A DNA stretch of 64,000 nucleotides from Aquibacillus sediminis (GCF_005870085.1 NZ_SZNM01000005.1:186001-250000); one strand, 5' to 3'; positions 1 to 9,141 are shown, counted from the stretch's first letter. Notes: a model not told the origin generated them from the letters alone. Numbers and translations: made by a program.

Positions 1-62
1 TGACCTATAATCCAAGTACCGATCGGATTATTTCGTTTGATATAACGGAAGTAAATGATTGA
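1..62 (+). CDS. 3' end of a CDS cut by the window start
   Basis: One reading frame (codons from base 3) stays open from the window edge to a TGA at 60-62 and encodes TYNPSTDRIISFDITEVND. Only 19 residues are visible, so no family can be named. The other two forward frames contain stops here. The next gene starts 170 bases downstream, so this is probably the end of a separate transcription unit. Confidence 0.45.
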   Translation, partial: TYNPSTDRIISFDITEVND

Positions 63-232
63 GCAAACAATGATAGATTAATGGCAACGCATGGATGATT
101 GGAAATGTGGGTTATCCATGCGTTGTGTTTTAGTTAAAGTCCTTATGCCACATCAAATTGTTGCTAAATTAGTATAACTTGATCGACCATTAGTGGTAAA
201 ATAGAGCTATATCATAGAAAAGAGGTGCAAAG

Positions 233-1147
233 ATGAAAAAAATCAAACTTGGTACTAGCAATCTAGAAGTTGGTGAGATAGCGTTAGGTTGTATGCGGAT
301 GGATCGTTTAACGAAAAAAGAAGCTACATATGTGATTGAAAATGCAATGGATGCAGGCGTTGATTTGTTTGATCATGCCGATATTTATGGAAAAGGAAAG
401 TCAGAGGAAGTATTTGCTGATGCGATTATGTCTCCATCTATGCGAGAGAAAATGGTATTACAAACAAAATGTGGTATTCGCAAAGGATATTTTGATTTTT
501 CAAAAGAACATATTCTTGCATCTGTGGACGACAGTTTAAAACGTTTAAAAACGGATTATATTGATGTATTATTACTTCACCGTCCAGATACATTGATGGA
601 GCCTGAAGAAGTGGCAGAGGCATTTACAACTTTAAAAGAGAATGGTAAAGTGCGTCATTTTGGGGTAAGTAACCAAAATCCGTTACAAATGGAATTGTTA
701 AAGAAATATATGAAGCAAGATTTAATTATTAACCAAATGCAATTAAGTTTGATGCATACACCAATGATTGATGCCGGATTTAATGTGAATATGCAAAATA
801 ACCCAGCAATTGTACGTGACAGTGGTGTGCTTGAATATAGCCGATTGAATGATATGACAATCCAGGCATGGTCACCATTCCAATATGGGATGATCGAGGG
901 ACCGTTTATTGGGAATCCGGACTACCCTGAAGTGAATGCTAAATTACAAGAAATGGCAGAAAAGAAGGGGGTAACAGATTCGGCAATTGCGATTGCTTGG
1001 ATTTTACGTCACCCAGCTAACATTCAACCAGTTGTCGGTACGATGAACCCGCAACGGCTAACTAATATCGCAAAAGCATCTGATGTGACATTAACAAGAG
1101 AAGAATGGTATGAACTTTATCGTGCAGCAGGAAACGACTTACCATAA
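233..1147 (+). CDS. Aldo/keto reductase family oxidoreductase
   Basis: A 304-residue soluble TIM-barrel oxidoreductase of the aldo/keto reductase family, resembling the Bacillus YcsN/YdhF-type proteins. It would reduce carbonyls with NADPH in the cytoplasm. The family's catalytic tetrad can be read: Asp47 and Tyr52 in FDHADIY, Lys79 in LQTKCG, and His116 in LLLHRPD. The cofactor-loop region appears as AWSPFQYG and the C-terminal GTMNP segment is present. Length is normal for the family. The start has AGAGGTG seven or so bases upstream. It is a single-gene unit closed by a strong terminator at 1167. The physiological substrate cannot be told from the sequence. Confidence 0.92.
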   Translation: MKKIKLGTSNLEVGEIALGCMRMDRLTKKEATYVIENAMDAGVDLFDHADIYGKGKSEEVFADAIMSPSMREKMVLQTKCGIRKGYFDFSKEHILASVDDSLKRLKTDYIDVLLLHRPDTLMEPEEVAEAFTTLKENGKVRHFGVSNQNPLQMELLKKYMKQDLIINQMQLSLMHTPMIDAGFNVNMQNNPAIVRDSGVLEYSRLNDMTIQAWSPFQYGMIEGPFIGNPDYPEVNAKLQEMAEKKGVTDSAIAIAWILRHPANIQPVVGTMNPQRLTNIAKASDVTLTREEWYELYRAAGNDLP

Positions 1148-1166
1148 AACATTAGCTCGTCATATA

Positions 1167-1201
1167 AAAAGAGTCTAACTTCTACTAGGTTAGACTCTTT
1201 T
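1167..1201 (+). terminator. Rho-independent terminator after the aldo/keto reductase
   Basis: A perfect 13-bp stem (AAAAGAGTCTAAC paired with GTTAGACTCTTTT) with a 9-base loop lies 20 bases past the stop codon. Its right arm ends in a T run. Confidence 0.9.
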
Positions 1202-1283
1202 AATGAACATAAATTGTATTTTGTTTAACCACTGAAGTACAGTGATTATCCAAAATACACGACGGAATAAAAGGAAAACTCGT

Positions 1284-1589
1284 AAATACGCAGGATCTAG
1301 AGAAAAAGCGCAGGATGATGTAAGAAAAAGCTGTAAATACGCAGGATCTAGAGAAAAAGCGCAGGATGATGTAAGAAAAAGCCGTAATTACGCAGAATCT
1401 AGAGAAAAAGCGCAGGATGATGTAAGAAAAACCCATAAATACGCAAGATCTAGAGAAAAAGCGCAGGAAGATGTAAGAAAAAGCTGTAAATACGCAGGAT
1501 CTAGAGAAAAAGCGCAGGATGATGTAAGAAAAAGCTGTAAATCCGCAAGATCTAGAGAAAAAGTGCAGGATGATGTAAGAAAAATCTTA
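1284..1589. repeat. Six tandem copies of a 51-bp repeat
   Basis: Six head-to-tail copies of 51 bp start at 1284, 1335, 1386, 1437, 1488 and 1539. Because 51 is divisible by three, the frame stays open on both strands. The forward GTG-started frame at 1242-1688 would encode a 17-residue repeat (KYAGSREKAQDDVRKSC-like). I do not annotate it as a gene. Every difference I see between copies changes the encoded amino acid (Lys/Asn, Gly/Glu, Gly/Arg, Tyr/Ser, Ala/Val, Asp/Glu, Cys/Arg), none is silent, and no good ribosome site precedes the GTG. Each copy carries a direct GCAGGAT sub-repeat. Confidence 0.85.
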
Positions 1590-1711
1590 ATACACGTTAT
1601 CATGACAAAACAACAATTAAAAAATTATTATAAATGCTACCGCACACAATACACTGAGAATGTTAGTTTTCTAGATCTCCTTGATTAGGTGAGGCAGTAT
1701 ATGATAAAGAA

Positions 1712-1745
1712 AAAAGTTACCAGTTGATGAGCCCTGGTAACTTTT
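1712..1745 (-). terminator. Terminator of the ROK regulator gene
   Basis: A 12-bp stem (AAAAGTTACCAG with CTGGTAACTTTT) lies just beyond the ROK gene stop. On the minus strand it is followed by a run of T (TTTTTTCTTT). Confidence 0.85.
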
Positions 1746-1749
1746 CCAT

Positions 1750-2940
1750 TTAATGATTTACTGTTACTCGGTTTGTGTCTAAGAAATTAGAAAGGGCAAA
1801 GGAAGCGGACCCTAATGCATTGGAATATACTCCAAGCGCAGATGTTGTAATTGTGATTGATTCCCGATGATAAGTAGACAGTCGCTCATCCAACACACGA
1901 TGTATTGGGTTTAAGATCCAGCTTTCAAATCGAGTCATTCGATTTCCTAATATAATCATCTCAGGATTGAAAGTATTAATGATATTTGTTAACCCAATAC
2001 CGATAAATTCACCAATGGTATTAAGTAATTGTAGTACTTCACCATTGCCATTCTTTGCTTCCTGTTCAATTGTATCTAAGTCAATTTCATTCTGATTTTT
2101 AAATACTTCTAATTTTTTCGCTTCTTGTAGTAATGCACTTTCCGAAGCGTAAAGTTCCCAACAACCACGGTTACCACAACGACATTTTTTACCATTTGTT
2201 TCAATGGTTAGGTGGCCCATTTCACCAGAGATCCCAGTTGAACCGGTATATAACTCTCCATTTATAATAATTCCTGTTCCGATCCCAATGCCAATACTTT
2301 CATAAATTAGATTGGATACATTTTTTCCTGTACCGTAAAGTTGTTCACCATAAGCACCGGAGTTCGCTTCATTTGCAACAATGGTGGGAATATCAAATTT
2401 ACTTTCCAATACTGTTTTTAGATTAGCCTGTTGTAGGTTTAAATATGGCGTAAATAATAATATTCCATCTTGATCTACGATACCTGGGACACCTACTCCA
2501 ATCCCAACGATTCCATAGGGGCTTTTAGGAGATTTTTTCATCAATATCTCTATGATACCCTGTAATTGATCGATAATTTGGTTTTCTTCTACACCATGTA
2601 ATGTTTGTATTTCCTCTTCAATAATATTACCTTTTAAATCAGTTAATATTGCTAATACATAGTTAACCCCTAAGTCAATGCCAATTGCATATCCAGCATG
2701 ATTGTTAAAATAAAGCATGACTGGTTTACGGCCACCGCTTGATGGCCCTGGACCAATTTCATTAACAAAATGCTCATCAATTAAATCTGTCACCATGGAT
2801 GATACAGTAGCTTTGTTTAGGCCTGTATCTTTTGAAATTTGAGCCCGAGAAATAGGACCTTTCGTTTGAATAGCATGTAATACGATTGATTTGTTTATTT
2901 TTTTAACAAGGTTTTGATCACCAGTTTGTAGCTTGTTCAT
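1750..2940 (-). CDS. ROK family transcriptional repressor (XylR/NagC type)
   Basis: A 396-residue repressor. The N-terminal winged helix-turn-helix covers about residues 15-75 (ISRAQISKDTGLNKATVSS). A ROK sugar-kinase-like domain follows, with the ATP-site motif GIDLGVN and a zinc motif written CRCGNRGCWE. Proteins of this type repress sugar-use operons and are released by a sugar or sugar phosphate. There is no sugar operon next to it here, so its targets are unknown. The short palindrome TTTATT-c-AATAAA at 2965-2977 lies just downstream of a TATACT-like -10 on the minus strand and could be an autoregulatory operator; this is inference. Length is normal for XylR-type members. Confidence 0.9.
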   Translation of the reverse strand: MNKLQTGDQNLVKKINKSIVLHAIQTKGPISRAQISKDTGLNKATVSSMVTDLIDEHFVNEIGPGPSSGGRKPVMLYFNNHAGYAIGIDLGVNYVLAILTDLKGNIIEEEIQTLHGVEENQIIDQLQGIIEILMKKSPKSPYGIVGIGVGVPGIVDQDGILLFTPYLNLQQANLKTVLESKFDIPTIVANEANSGAYGEQLYGTGKNVSNLIYESIGIGIGTGIIINGELYTGSTGISGEMGHLTIETNGKKCRCGNRGCWELYASESALLQEAKKLEVFKNQNEIDLDTIEQEAKNGNGEVLQLLNTIGEFIGIGLTNIINTFNPEMIILGNRMTRFESWILNPIHRVLDERLSTYHRESITITTSALGVYSNALGSASFALSNFLDTNRVTVNH

Positions 2941-3358
2941 CCCTTTCCACGTATCCCCTCATTGTTTATTCAATAAATATAGTATATCTTAATTTGGCGA
3001 TAAAATATAGAGATAAAGGCTAATAAAGGACAGAAAAGTTTTCAGTGTTTGTTACATTTAATACGCATAAGCTATATACTGCGTAGTAACTTTGCTTTCT
3101 TAAACTCTAATTGAAATGAGTGTTATACTATGGCTTCGGCAGAATGCTCCGCTTTCCGTGGGCACGCCCTCAGCCTCCTCGCGAAGACCGCGCTGCGGGG
3201 TCTTCGGACTCGTGCTGTTCCCACAGGAGTCTCCGCATTCTGCCTACGCTGAGTAAGTTTTCTGGTTAATGAAAAGTGTAAATACGTAATAATATCAATT
3301 TAAGAAAGGCTACCTGACTTCAATGCACACTAAATAGCGGGAATACACGGAGACTCCT

Positions 3359-3415
3359 TAAAAAAGGAAATCGCTTTTTCTGCGTGCGATGTGAATTCAC
3401 TGTAGCTTTCCTTGT
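3359..3415 (-). repeat. 57-bp AGG-flanked module, insert 1
   Basis: In reverse complement it begins ACAAGGAAAGCTACAG and contains ACATCGCACGCAGAAAA. It interrupts the type 2 palindrome, and CCT (AGG on the other strand) stands on both sides (3356-3358 and 3416-3418). It is inverted relative to the module at 3468. Confidence 0.6.
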
Positions 3416-3467
3416 CCTACGGGAGGAAAGGCCTAGGTGGAGACCCCGCAGTGAGGTGCGAACGAGG

Positions 3468-3523
3468 ACAAGGAAGGCTTCGGCAGCATTACATCGCACG
3501 CAGAAAATTGGTTTTTATTTTCA
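3468..3523 (+). repeat. 56-bp AGG-flanked module, insert 2
   Basis: It begins ACAAGGAAGGCTTCGGCAGC and ends TTTTTATTTTCA. AGG stands on both sides (3465-3467 and 3524-3526). Copy B of the same host palindrome at 14674-14781 reads straight through this point (ACGAACGAGGAGGCTCACC), which defines the insertion. Confidence 0.65.
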
Positions 3524-3757
3524 AGGAGGCTCACCAGCCCCCCCACAGGAAAGCGTAGTGTATTCCACAGCGATCTATTAGCACTCATCTTATAAAGGGC
3601 AGTGGTGGTTACTGCACATTATTTAACAATTATACAGCAAGCAATTTTTTAGTTATCAATCCAAAAAATAACATTGTATATTTCAAAATGCAAATTCAAA
3701 ACAACTAAGTTTAATTGATAAACCTAGTTTGGCATATCGTTTTGCAAAAGGAGAAGC

Positions 3758-3797
3758 CAGATAACCCTAACACACTACATGATGTTAGGGTTATCTG
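3758..3797 (-). terminator. Terminator of the helicase gene
   Basis: A perfect 15-bp stem, CAGATAACCCTAACA with TGTTAGGGTTATCTG, and a 10-base loop lie 6 bases past the helicase stop codon. The minus-strand tail is pyrimidine-rich rather than a clean T run. Confidence 0.8.
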
Positions 3798-3803
3798 ACT
3801 TCA

Positions 3804-6026
3804 TTAGATTTCGCGTTTTGTTTTGACCATATCAGCTTTGCACATTGGACATTCGCGAGTTTCTTGATTGATTTCATCTTTTGATTCCATTCGCATCCAA
3901 CATATGCAAGTATCTTTAGAGCATTCCCAAACCCATACACCGTGTTTTGGTTGCTTTTTTTGTTGATCTGCGGGTGTGAATGGATCTAGGATAAAACGAG
4001 ATTCTTCGGCTGGTTCCCCTCTGTAATAAGAAGGGGAACTAATATATAATTCTTCAACTGCTCGTGTAATCGCAACATACATTAATCTACGTTCCTCTTC
4101 AATGGCAGCTTCGACCTTTTTAGACCCCTTGTTGATCGAAATAAGATCCTTTTTGTCTGAAGCTTCGATTGCGGAACTGTGAGGAAGAATCCCTTCAGAA
4201 GCACCAGCTAAGAAAATAACAGGATATTCTAGCCCTTTCGCACGATGAATCGTCATTAACGAAATAGCATTGGCATCTGGAGTTCTTCTTATCGTTTCCA
4301 TCTCTTTATTTTTTTCAATAACTTGATCGATAAAGTTAATAAAATCTGTGATCGTATCAAACTTGTTGGCTGAAGCTTCCATTTCTGATAATGTTTCTAA
4401 AATCATTTCTTTATGCATGGTTAAATTCTTTGTTTCATTCGCTTCCAAATACTCATCATAAAAGCTTCGAATCTTTTTCACTGCTTGAATAGGTTTCATT
4501 GCTTTAATTTGTTTAATTATTTTCAGTCGTTCTTCTATCTGTTTCTTTTGAAATGGCTTCAAATGAGTCATTGTTAATAGATGCTCAAGTGGTTGTTGTT
4601 TAGGTTCAAGGAGTTGATTAGTTTCGATATGTTTAAAACCGAAGTCCCGATTAATGTACATGGTCGGTAAAATACTTGGGTAGGCCGCCATATCAACTGG
4701 ATTCAATGCAATCCGCATATAATCAATCACTGGTTTAACAAGCGCTTGTTCATAAAATGTTTCTCCCTTCGTAAAGGATAGAAACGGAATCCCTTCAAGC
4801 ACGAGCAGATCAAATATTGCCCTTGAACTACTATTCGTTCGGTGTAAAATTGCAAAGTCATTATAGCTACGATGTCCTTGCTCAACCTCTTCGGTTATTT
4901 TTTTAATAATTTGTTTCGCTTCCTCATCAGTATTTGACGGTCGCAAATAATAGGGAGGGTGTTCGCTCGTTTTGGTTGCCAATAATTGTTTCTTATTGCG
5001 GTCTTTGTTATAGTCAATCACTTGATTTGCTAGACCAATAATACTTGCAGTTGACCGATAATTAATATCGAGTGTAATTACTTTAGTAGAAGGATAGTGT
5101 GATTCGAAATTTAATATAATCGATCGATCCGCTCCATTAAAACTATAAATGGTTTGGTCATCATCACCGACAACGAATAGATTGTTGGTTGGTTTGGCAA
5201 TAAGTTGAATTAGAGCAAATTGAATTGGGTTGGTATCTTGCCATTCGTCACAAAGAATGTAGTCAAATCGCGTCTGCATCGCTTTTAATAGTTTCGGGTC
5301 ACGAAGAAGGAGATGATAGGTTTCAAGCAATATATCATCAAAATCAAGCAACCCATGCTCTTGTTTCCACCGTTCATAAGCTTGTAAGATTGATTTGATC
5401 TCTTTATCAACTGTTGATTTGGACGGGATGTCATCAATCGATTGAATGTTATTTTTATAATCAGATAAAATCGCTAGTAATGTTTCTGGTTCATAGGAAT
5501 CCTGCAACCCTTTATCCTTCAATATGATTTTAATCGCTACTTGTTTTCGTTTTTCATTACTAAGTATTTGTTGATGGTAGCCCCTGCTTCGCAATAACCT
5601 TAAAAAGATGGAATGAAATGTTCCAATTGTAATTGTCTGTGCCACAGTAAAAGATAATCCTGGTAACTGACTAATTCTTTGTTTCATTTCTTCTGATGCC
5701 TTGCGGGTAAAAGTAACGAGCATGATTTTCTTAGGATGTACCTTTTTGACGGAAATGAGGTAACCCGTTCTTGAAATTAATACCCTTGTTTTTCCACTTC
5801 CAGCGCCAGCTAACACAAGCGCAGCACCAGCAAAGTGACGGACAGCTTCAAGCTGTGGTTGATTGAGTTTAATGCCGTTTTGTTCTAAAGAACGGAAGAA
5901 AAATGCGTCTTCTTCATGATCCATAACGAGATCAACTGTTGTGTTTTGATCTGCAAAGTTCGCACTTTTTACATTATTATGTTTGGCCCCATGGGGAAGA
6001 ATATGAAATTCGTTTGTTTTTGTCAT
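3804..6026 (-). CDS. UvrD/PcrA-type superfamily 1 DNA helicase
   Basis: A 740-residue ATP-dependent 3'-5' DNA helicase of the UvrD/Rep family, most like the Bacillus YjcD group. Walker A (AGAGSGKT) is at residues 73-80 and motif II reads CDEWQDTN, with Trp where DEAQ/DEYQ is usual. Motif III (GDDDQTIYSFNGAD), motif IV (LDINYRS), motif V (MTIHRAKGLEYPVIF) and motif VI (ERRLMYVAITRA) follow in order. The C-terminus carries paired cysteines (WECSKDTCIC and ECPMC) that look like a small zinc-binding ribbon. The start has AAGGTGA upstream. It probably acts in repair or recombination; no partner gene lies beside it. Confidence 0.92.
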   Translation of the reverse strand: MTKTNEFHILPHGAKHNNVKSANFADQNTTVDLVMDHEEDAFFFRSLEQNGIKLNQPQLEAVRHFAGAALVLAGAGSGKTRVLISRTGYLISVKKVHPKKIMLVTFTRKASEEMKQRISQLPGLSFTVAQTITIGTFHSIFLRLLRSRGYHQQILSNEKRKQVAIKIILKDKGLQDSYEPETLLAILSDYKNNIQSIDDIPSKSTVDKEIKSILQAYERWKQEHGLLDFDDILLETYHLLLRDPKLLKAMQTRFDYILCDEWQDTNPIQFALIQLIAKPTNNLFVVGDDDQTIYSFNGADRSIILNFESHYPSTKVITLDINYRSTASIIGLANQVIDYNKDRNKKQLLATKTSEHPPYYLRPSNTDEEAKQIIKKITEEVEQGHRSYNDFAILHRTNSSSRAIFDLLVLEGIPFLSFTKGETFYEQALVKPVIDYMRIALNPVDMAAYPSILPTMYINRDFGFKHIETNQLLEPKQQPLEHLLTMTHLKPFQKKQIEERLKIIKQIKAMKPIQAVKKIRSFYDEYLEANETKNLTMHKEMILETLSEMEASANKFDTITDFINFIDQVIEKNKEMETIRRTPDANAISLMTIHRAKGLEYPVIFLAGASEGILPHSSAIEASDKKDLISINKGSKKVEAAIEEERRLMYVAITRAVEELYISSPSYYRGEPAEESRFILDPFTPADQQKKQPKHGVWVWECSKDTCICWMRMESKDEINQETRECPMCKADMVKTKREI

Positions 6027-6448
6027 TTTTATTCACCTTACATTCTTTTGTACCGGAAATAATGTGGGTAATTGCTTCCCTAATTAACCGCACCTAAAAA
6101 GTGCCTGCAGCTGGCGTGATTTTTATTTCACCTTGTCTCAACAGCATGTAGGTTAATTCAATATTGATAATCGTTCAATCACAAACTATTATTTTAGCGG
6201 AAGAAAAGGAAGAAGGCAATGCCTGCATTTTTGTATTTTTATGGTGTTAGGGCAAGGTTCAACGATCCCAGGTGGTGTCGTCTTGATTAAGCGAGTGAAA
6301 TAAAAATGATGTAGGAGCTTTGTAAATCTATATGAAAATTGTAAGTGAAGTGGTATTTTATGAATTTATTGAAACTTATGTTATTTTACTAGGAAAGGCG
6401 ATATCATAAAGAGAATATATAGATAAATAGGATAGGGAGGTTTGAATA
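6027..6448. other. Intergenic spacer with no recognised element
   Basis: This is a 422-base divergent spacer between the helicase and the oxidoreductase gene. A 20-codon frame (6241-6303, MVLGQGSTIPGGVVLIKRVK) has no ribosome site and I do not support it. No terminator, riboswitch or repeat was recognised. Promoters for both neighbours must lie here but no strong consensus stands out. Confidence 0.5.
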
Positions 6449-7414
6449 ATGAAAGCGATGGTTGTACAAGAAGGACAGCTACAAGTTGCTACTGTAGATA
6501 AACCAACTCGAAAAATGACGGAACTGTTAATAAATGTGAAAGCGGTAGGGATTAATCGAACAGATATTATTAGTCGTAAAGGACGTGGAGGGTATTTAAA
6601 AAATCCTATTTTAGGTGTGGAAATTGCTGGTGTTGTAGAGGATAATGGCAATGACCCGTCAATTCCAGTTGGCGCACGTGTAATGGGGTTGGTCAATGGT
6701 GGAGCGTACGCGGAGTATGCAGTCATGCCAGCAGATCGAGCAATGATCATACCAGATCATTTAACTTTTGAACAGGCCGCAGCGATCCCTGAGGTATTTT
6801 TGACAGCATATCAAACGTTATTCTGGCTTGGTAATTTGCAACAAAACGAAACCGTTCTAATTCACGCTGGAGGGAGTGGCGTTGGAACTGCTGCTATCCA
6901 ACTAGCAAAACAAGTAGTAGGTGCAACGGTCATAATTACGGCTGGATCAGAGGAAAAGTTAGCGTATTGCCGTCAACTTGGTGCAGATTATACGATTAAT
7001 TATAAGGAACAGGCATTTGACGAACATGTATTAGAGGTAACCGATCAAAAAGGTGTTGATGTTGTACTCGATTTTATTGGCGCCTCTTATTATGAAAAAA
7101 ATCTTGCAAGCTTAAAAACAGATGGTCGCTGGATTTTAATCGGCTTGCTTGGTGGTGCAAAAGTAGATCAAATAAATCTTCAACAACTGATGGCAAAACG
7201 AATCCACCTTAAAGGAACACTACTAACACCACGATCCGATAACTATAAAGCAGCATTAACAACGGATTTTATGCAACATGCTTATCCAATGTTTAGCCAA
7301 CAGAGACTCAAACCAATCGTGGATCAAGTTTTTCCGTTAGAACAAGCCCAACAAGCCCATCAGTATATGGAAGACAACAAAAATATAGGAAAAATCATTT
7401 TAACTACTGAATAA
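6449..7414 (+). CDS. Zinc-independent quinone oxidoreductase-like protein (MDR family)
   Basis: A 321-residue medium-chain dehydrogenase/reductase of the NADPH:quinone oxidoreductase branch. The N-terminal GroES-like domain lacks the cysteine cluster of zinc alcohol dehydrogenases. The Rossmann nucleotide loop AGGSGVG is at residues 140-146, followed by LGADYTINYKEQAF and VDVVLDFIGASYYE, typical of this branch. It would reduce quinones or enones with NADPH in the cytoplasm. GATAGGGAGG precedes the ATG. It is a monocistronic unit ending in the terminator at 7426. The substrate is unknown. Confidence 0.9.
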   Translation: MKAMVVQEGQLQVATVDKPTRKMTELLINVKAVGINRTDIISRKGRGGYLKNPILGVEIAGVVEDNGNDPSIPVGARVMGLVNGGAYAEYAVMPADRAMIIPDHLTFEQAAAIPEVFLTAYQTLFWLGNLQQNETVLIHAGGSGVGTAAIQLAKQVVGATVIITAGSEEKLAYCRQLGADYTINYKEQAFDEHVLEVTDQKGVDVVLDFIGASYYEKNLASLKTDGRWILIGLLGGAKVDQINLQQLMAKRIHLKGTLLTPRSDNYKAALTTDFMQHAYPMFSQQRLKPIVDQVFPLEQAQQAHQYMEDNKNIGKIILTTE

Positions 7415-7425
7415 GCATATGCATC

Positions 7426-7456
7426 AACTTCTCCACTTTAGTGGAGAAGTTTTTTC
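7426..7456 (+). terminator. Terminator of the quinone oxidoreductase gene
   Basis: The stem AACTTCTCCACT / AGTGGAGAAGTT has a two-base loop and runs directly into TTTT. Confidence 0.9.
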
Positions 7457-7584
7457 TACACCTCTTATTCTATGACAAGAAAAGAAAAAAAGAGAAGTTC
7501 ACAAAAAAATCGAAATTAAATGGTTATGTTGTACAAGTTAAATAGTGTAGTATGAAAATAGTGTTATTTTTTTATAGTTTACCC

Positions 7585-7617
7585 CATCTTAACAGGCAGT
7601 TCCCCCGTGTCAAGATG
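7585..7617. repeat. Short hairpin upstream of the MFS gene
   Basis: CATCTTaACA pairs with TGTcAAGATG around the loop GGCAGTTCCCCCG. No T run follows, so it is not a clear terminator. It sits in the 333-base spacer before the MFS gene and could be a dispersed palindrome or a leader structure. A second short stretch at 7681-7735 (GTGGGAGTGGGAA and GGAAGTTTCAC) resembles part of the hairpin repeat at 50365-50410. Confidence 0.4.
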
Positions 7618-7747
7618 AAGCATAAAAAAATAAGAAGGTGATCAATTACTTGTAAAAGTCCATTTCATTAAGCTGGACAGCAGTGGGAGTGGGAAATCGA
7701 AAAGTCCACTTTTGGAAGTTTCACTTTATCTTATAGGAGAGTTTTTT

Positions 7748-8935
7748 ATGACAAACAGAGAATCAGTCATACCGCTAAAATCGATGTTGTTTAGTTTTCA
7801 TGCAGCCAATTCCATTATCGTAACGTTTTTACCTTTATACTTACAATATGTTGGCTTGAGTGGTAGTGAAATTGGTTGGGTCTTAGCGATTGGTCCATTA
7901 GCTTCGATTGTTGCACAACCGTTTTGGGGCTTTATGAGTGACAAATATCGAACAGTGAAGCGCATACTTACTATTTGTATTTTTGGTTTAATCATTACTA
8001 GTGTTATTTTTTTACAAATGACAACGCTCGCATATATCTTAGTAATGGCGTTTGTGTTTTTCTTTTTCACTTCACCAATTGGGGCGCTTAGTGATAGTTT
8101 GGCTCAACGTAAATCGGTTCAATTAGGTGTCAACTTTGGGAGTATTCGCACATGGGGATCAATCGGCTTTGCATTTTCCGCGTTAGCTGTTGGAGAAGTG
8201 CTAGATTGGATTGGTGTACAATATCTTATGTGGCCATATGTTTTGTTTGGATTGGCCACACTATTATTCTGTTCACGGTTAACAGATGTCAAGGTTGAAT
8301 CAAGTTCCACAGTCCAATTAGCCGATGTAAAAAAACTATTGAAAAATGTGCCGCTCGTTATCTTTTTAGTCTTGATTATGTTTTTAACGATCACACATCG
8401 TGCAAATGATAGTTTTCTAGGTATTTATATTAAACAACTTGGTGGAACGGAAGCGATTGTTGGTCTTTCTTGGTTCATTGGAGTAGCGAGTGAGGCTGCT
8501 GTGTTTGCTTTTGCAGGCTTTTGGTTCCGCAAGTTTCATCCATTAATTTTTATTATTATAGCTGGTGCGTTGTATTCGACAAGGTGGTTTATTTACGCTA
8601 CCGCAATGGATCCGATGATTGTGATCGGTTTTCAATTTTTGCATGGTTTAACATTCGGTGTTTTTTACTTAGCGGCATTTCAATATGTGTCACGACTTAT
8701 TCCAAGAAATTTGCAATCGACAGGGCACTTATTATTTGTTACCGTCTTCTTTGGTGTTTCAGGGATATTGGGTTCCTTAATTGGAGGCTCATTAATTGAT
8801 TCTGTTGGTGGCGACACCCTTTATCTGATTCTAGGAATATCATCTTTAGTGGGAACCATTTTGTTTACTATTTACCACGCACTTCCATATGGGAAAGAAG
8901 TACCTGTAAGTCAACGGAAAGTAGCAAAGCGGTAG
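7748..8935 (+). CDS. MFS transporter, LacY/nucleoside-symporter-like (YwbF type)
   Basis: A 395-residue integral membrane protein with about 12 hydrophobic segments. The signature between helices 2 and 3 reads GFMSDKYRTVKR. The sequence GAGCLSD-like GALSDSLA plus FGSIRTWGSIGFAF places it with the 3-phenylpropionate/LacY-like MFS branch that includes Bacillus YwbF. I start it at the ATG at 7748, which follows ATAGGAGAG at a normal distance. An upstream TTG at 7712 would add 12 residues without a better ribosome site. The substrate cannot be deduced and no pathway gene is adjacent. Confidence 0.85.
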   Translation: MTNRESVIPLKSMLFSFHAANSIIVTFLPLYLQYVGLSGSEIGWVLAIGPLASIVAQPFWGFMSDKYRTVKRILTICIFGLIITSVIFLQMTTLAYILVMAFVFFFFTSPIGALSDSLAQRKSVQLGVNFGSIRTWGSIGFAFSALAVGEVLDWIGVQYLMWPYVLFGLATLLFCSRLTDVKVESSSTVQLADVKKLLKNVPLVIFLVLIMFLTITHRANDSFLGIYIKQLGGTEAIVGLSWFIGVASEAAVFAFAGFWFRKFHPLIFIIIAGALYSTRWFIYATAMDPMIVIGFQFLHGLTFGVFYLAAFQYVSRLIPRNLQSTGHLLFVTVFFGVSGILGSLIGGSLIDSVGGDTLYLILGISSLVGTILFTIYHALPYGKEVPVSQRKVAKR

Positions 8936-9078
8936 GGCGCTTAAGGTAAAACAGAAGGCGGAATCTTAAAAAAATTTTAGGTTGTTTTATCGCAAAAACT
9001 ATAACCCTCGATAGGTATATGGGAATGTATACTGAATAGTGGAAGGGAGGGTCCGCTTCCGTCCTTCAGCAAGGTTAG

Positions 9079-9110
9079 GTCTGTCGTAGTTGCTATTAAC
9101 TACGACAGAC
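9079..9110. terminator. Hairpin between MFS and nitroreductase genes
   Basis: A perfect 13-bp stem, GTCTGTCGTAGTT with AACTACGACAGAC, has a 6-base loop between two convergent genes. Neither strand shows a good T run, so it may terminate only weakly in either direction. Confidence 0.55.
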
Positions 9111-9141
9111 AAAAGTAACAAACCTTACAAAAAGAACCTAT

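Larger units (their letters stand above)
3062..3632. repeat. Composite MITE-like repeat, copy A
   Basis: This is the gene-free stretch between the ROK regulator and the helicase. It contains two GC-rich palindromic elements in AT-rich surroundings. Type 1 spans 3138-3244 with ends GGCAGAATGC and GCATTCTGCC. Type 2 spans 3340-3566 with ends GGAATACAC and GTGTATTCC and is enlarged by two 56-57 bp insertions. The flanking arms (TATACTGCGTAGTAAC on the left; GTTACTGCACATTATTT on the right) resemble the arms of copies B and C. The ends are estimated by comparing the three copies. I reject the 65-residue open frame at 3384-3581 as an artefact of the GC-rich repeat. Confidence 0.7.

Noticed and set aside
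1242-1688. 148-residue repeat protein with a GTG start
   Set aside because: No ribosome site, and all visible differences between repeat copies change the amino acid, so it behaves as non-coding.
3384-3581. 65-residue Arg-rich frame
   Set aside because: It lies wholly inside the GC-rich palindromic repeat and has no ribosome site.
6241-6303. 20-codon frame before the quinone oxidoreductase gene
   Set aside because: No ribosome site and no recognisable peptide.
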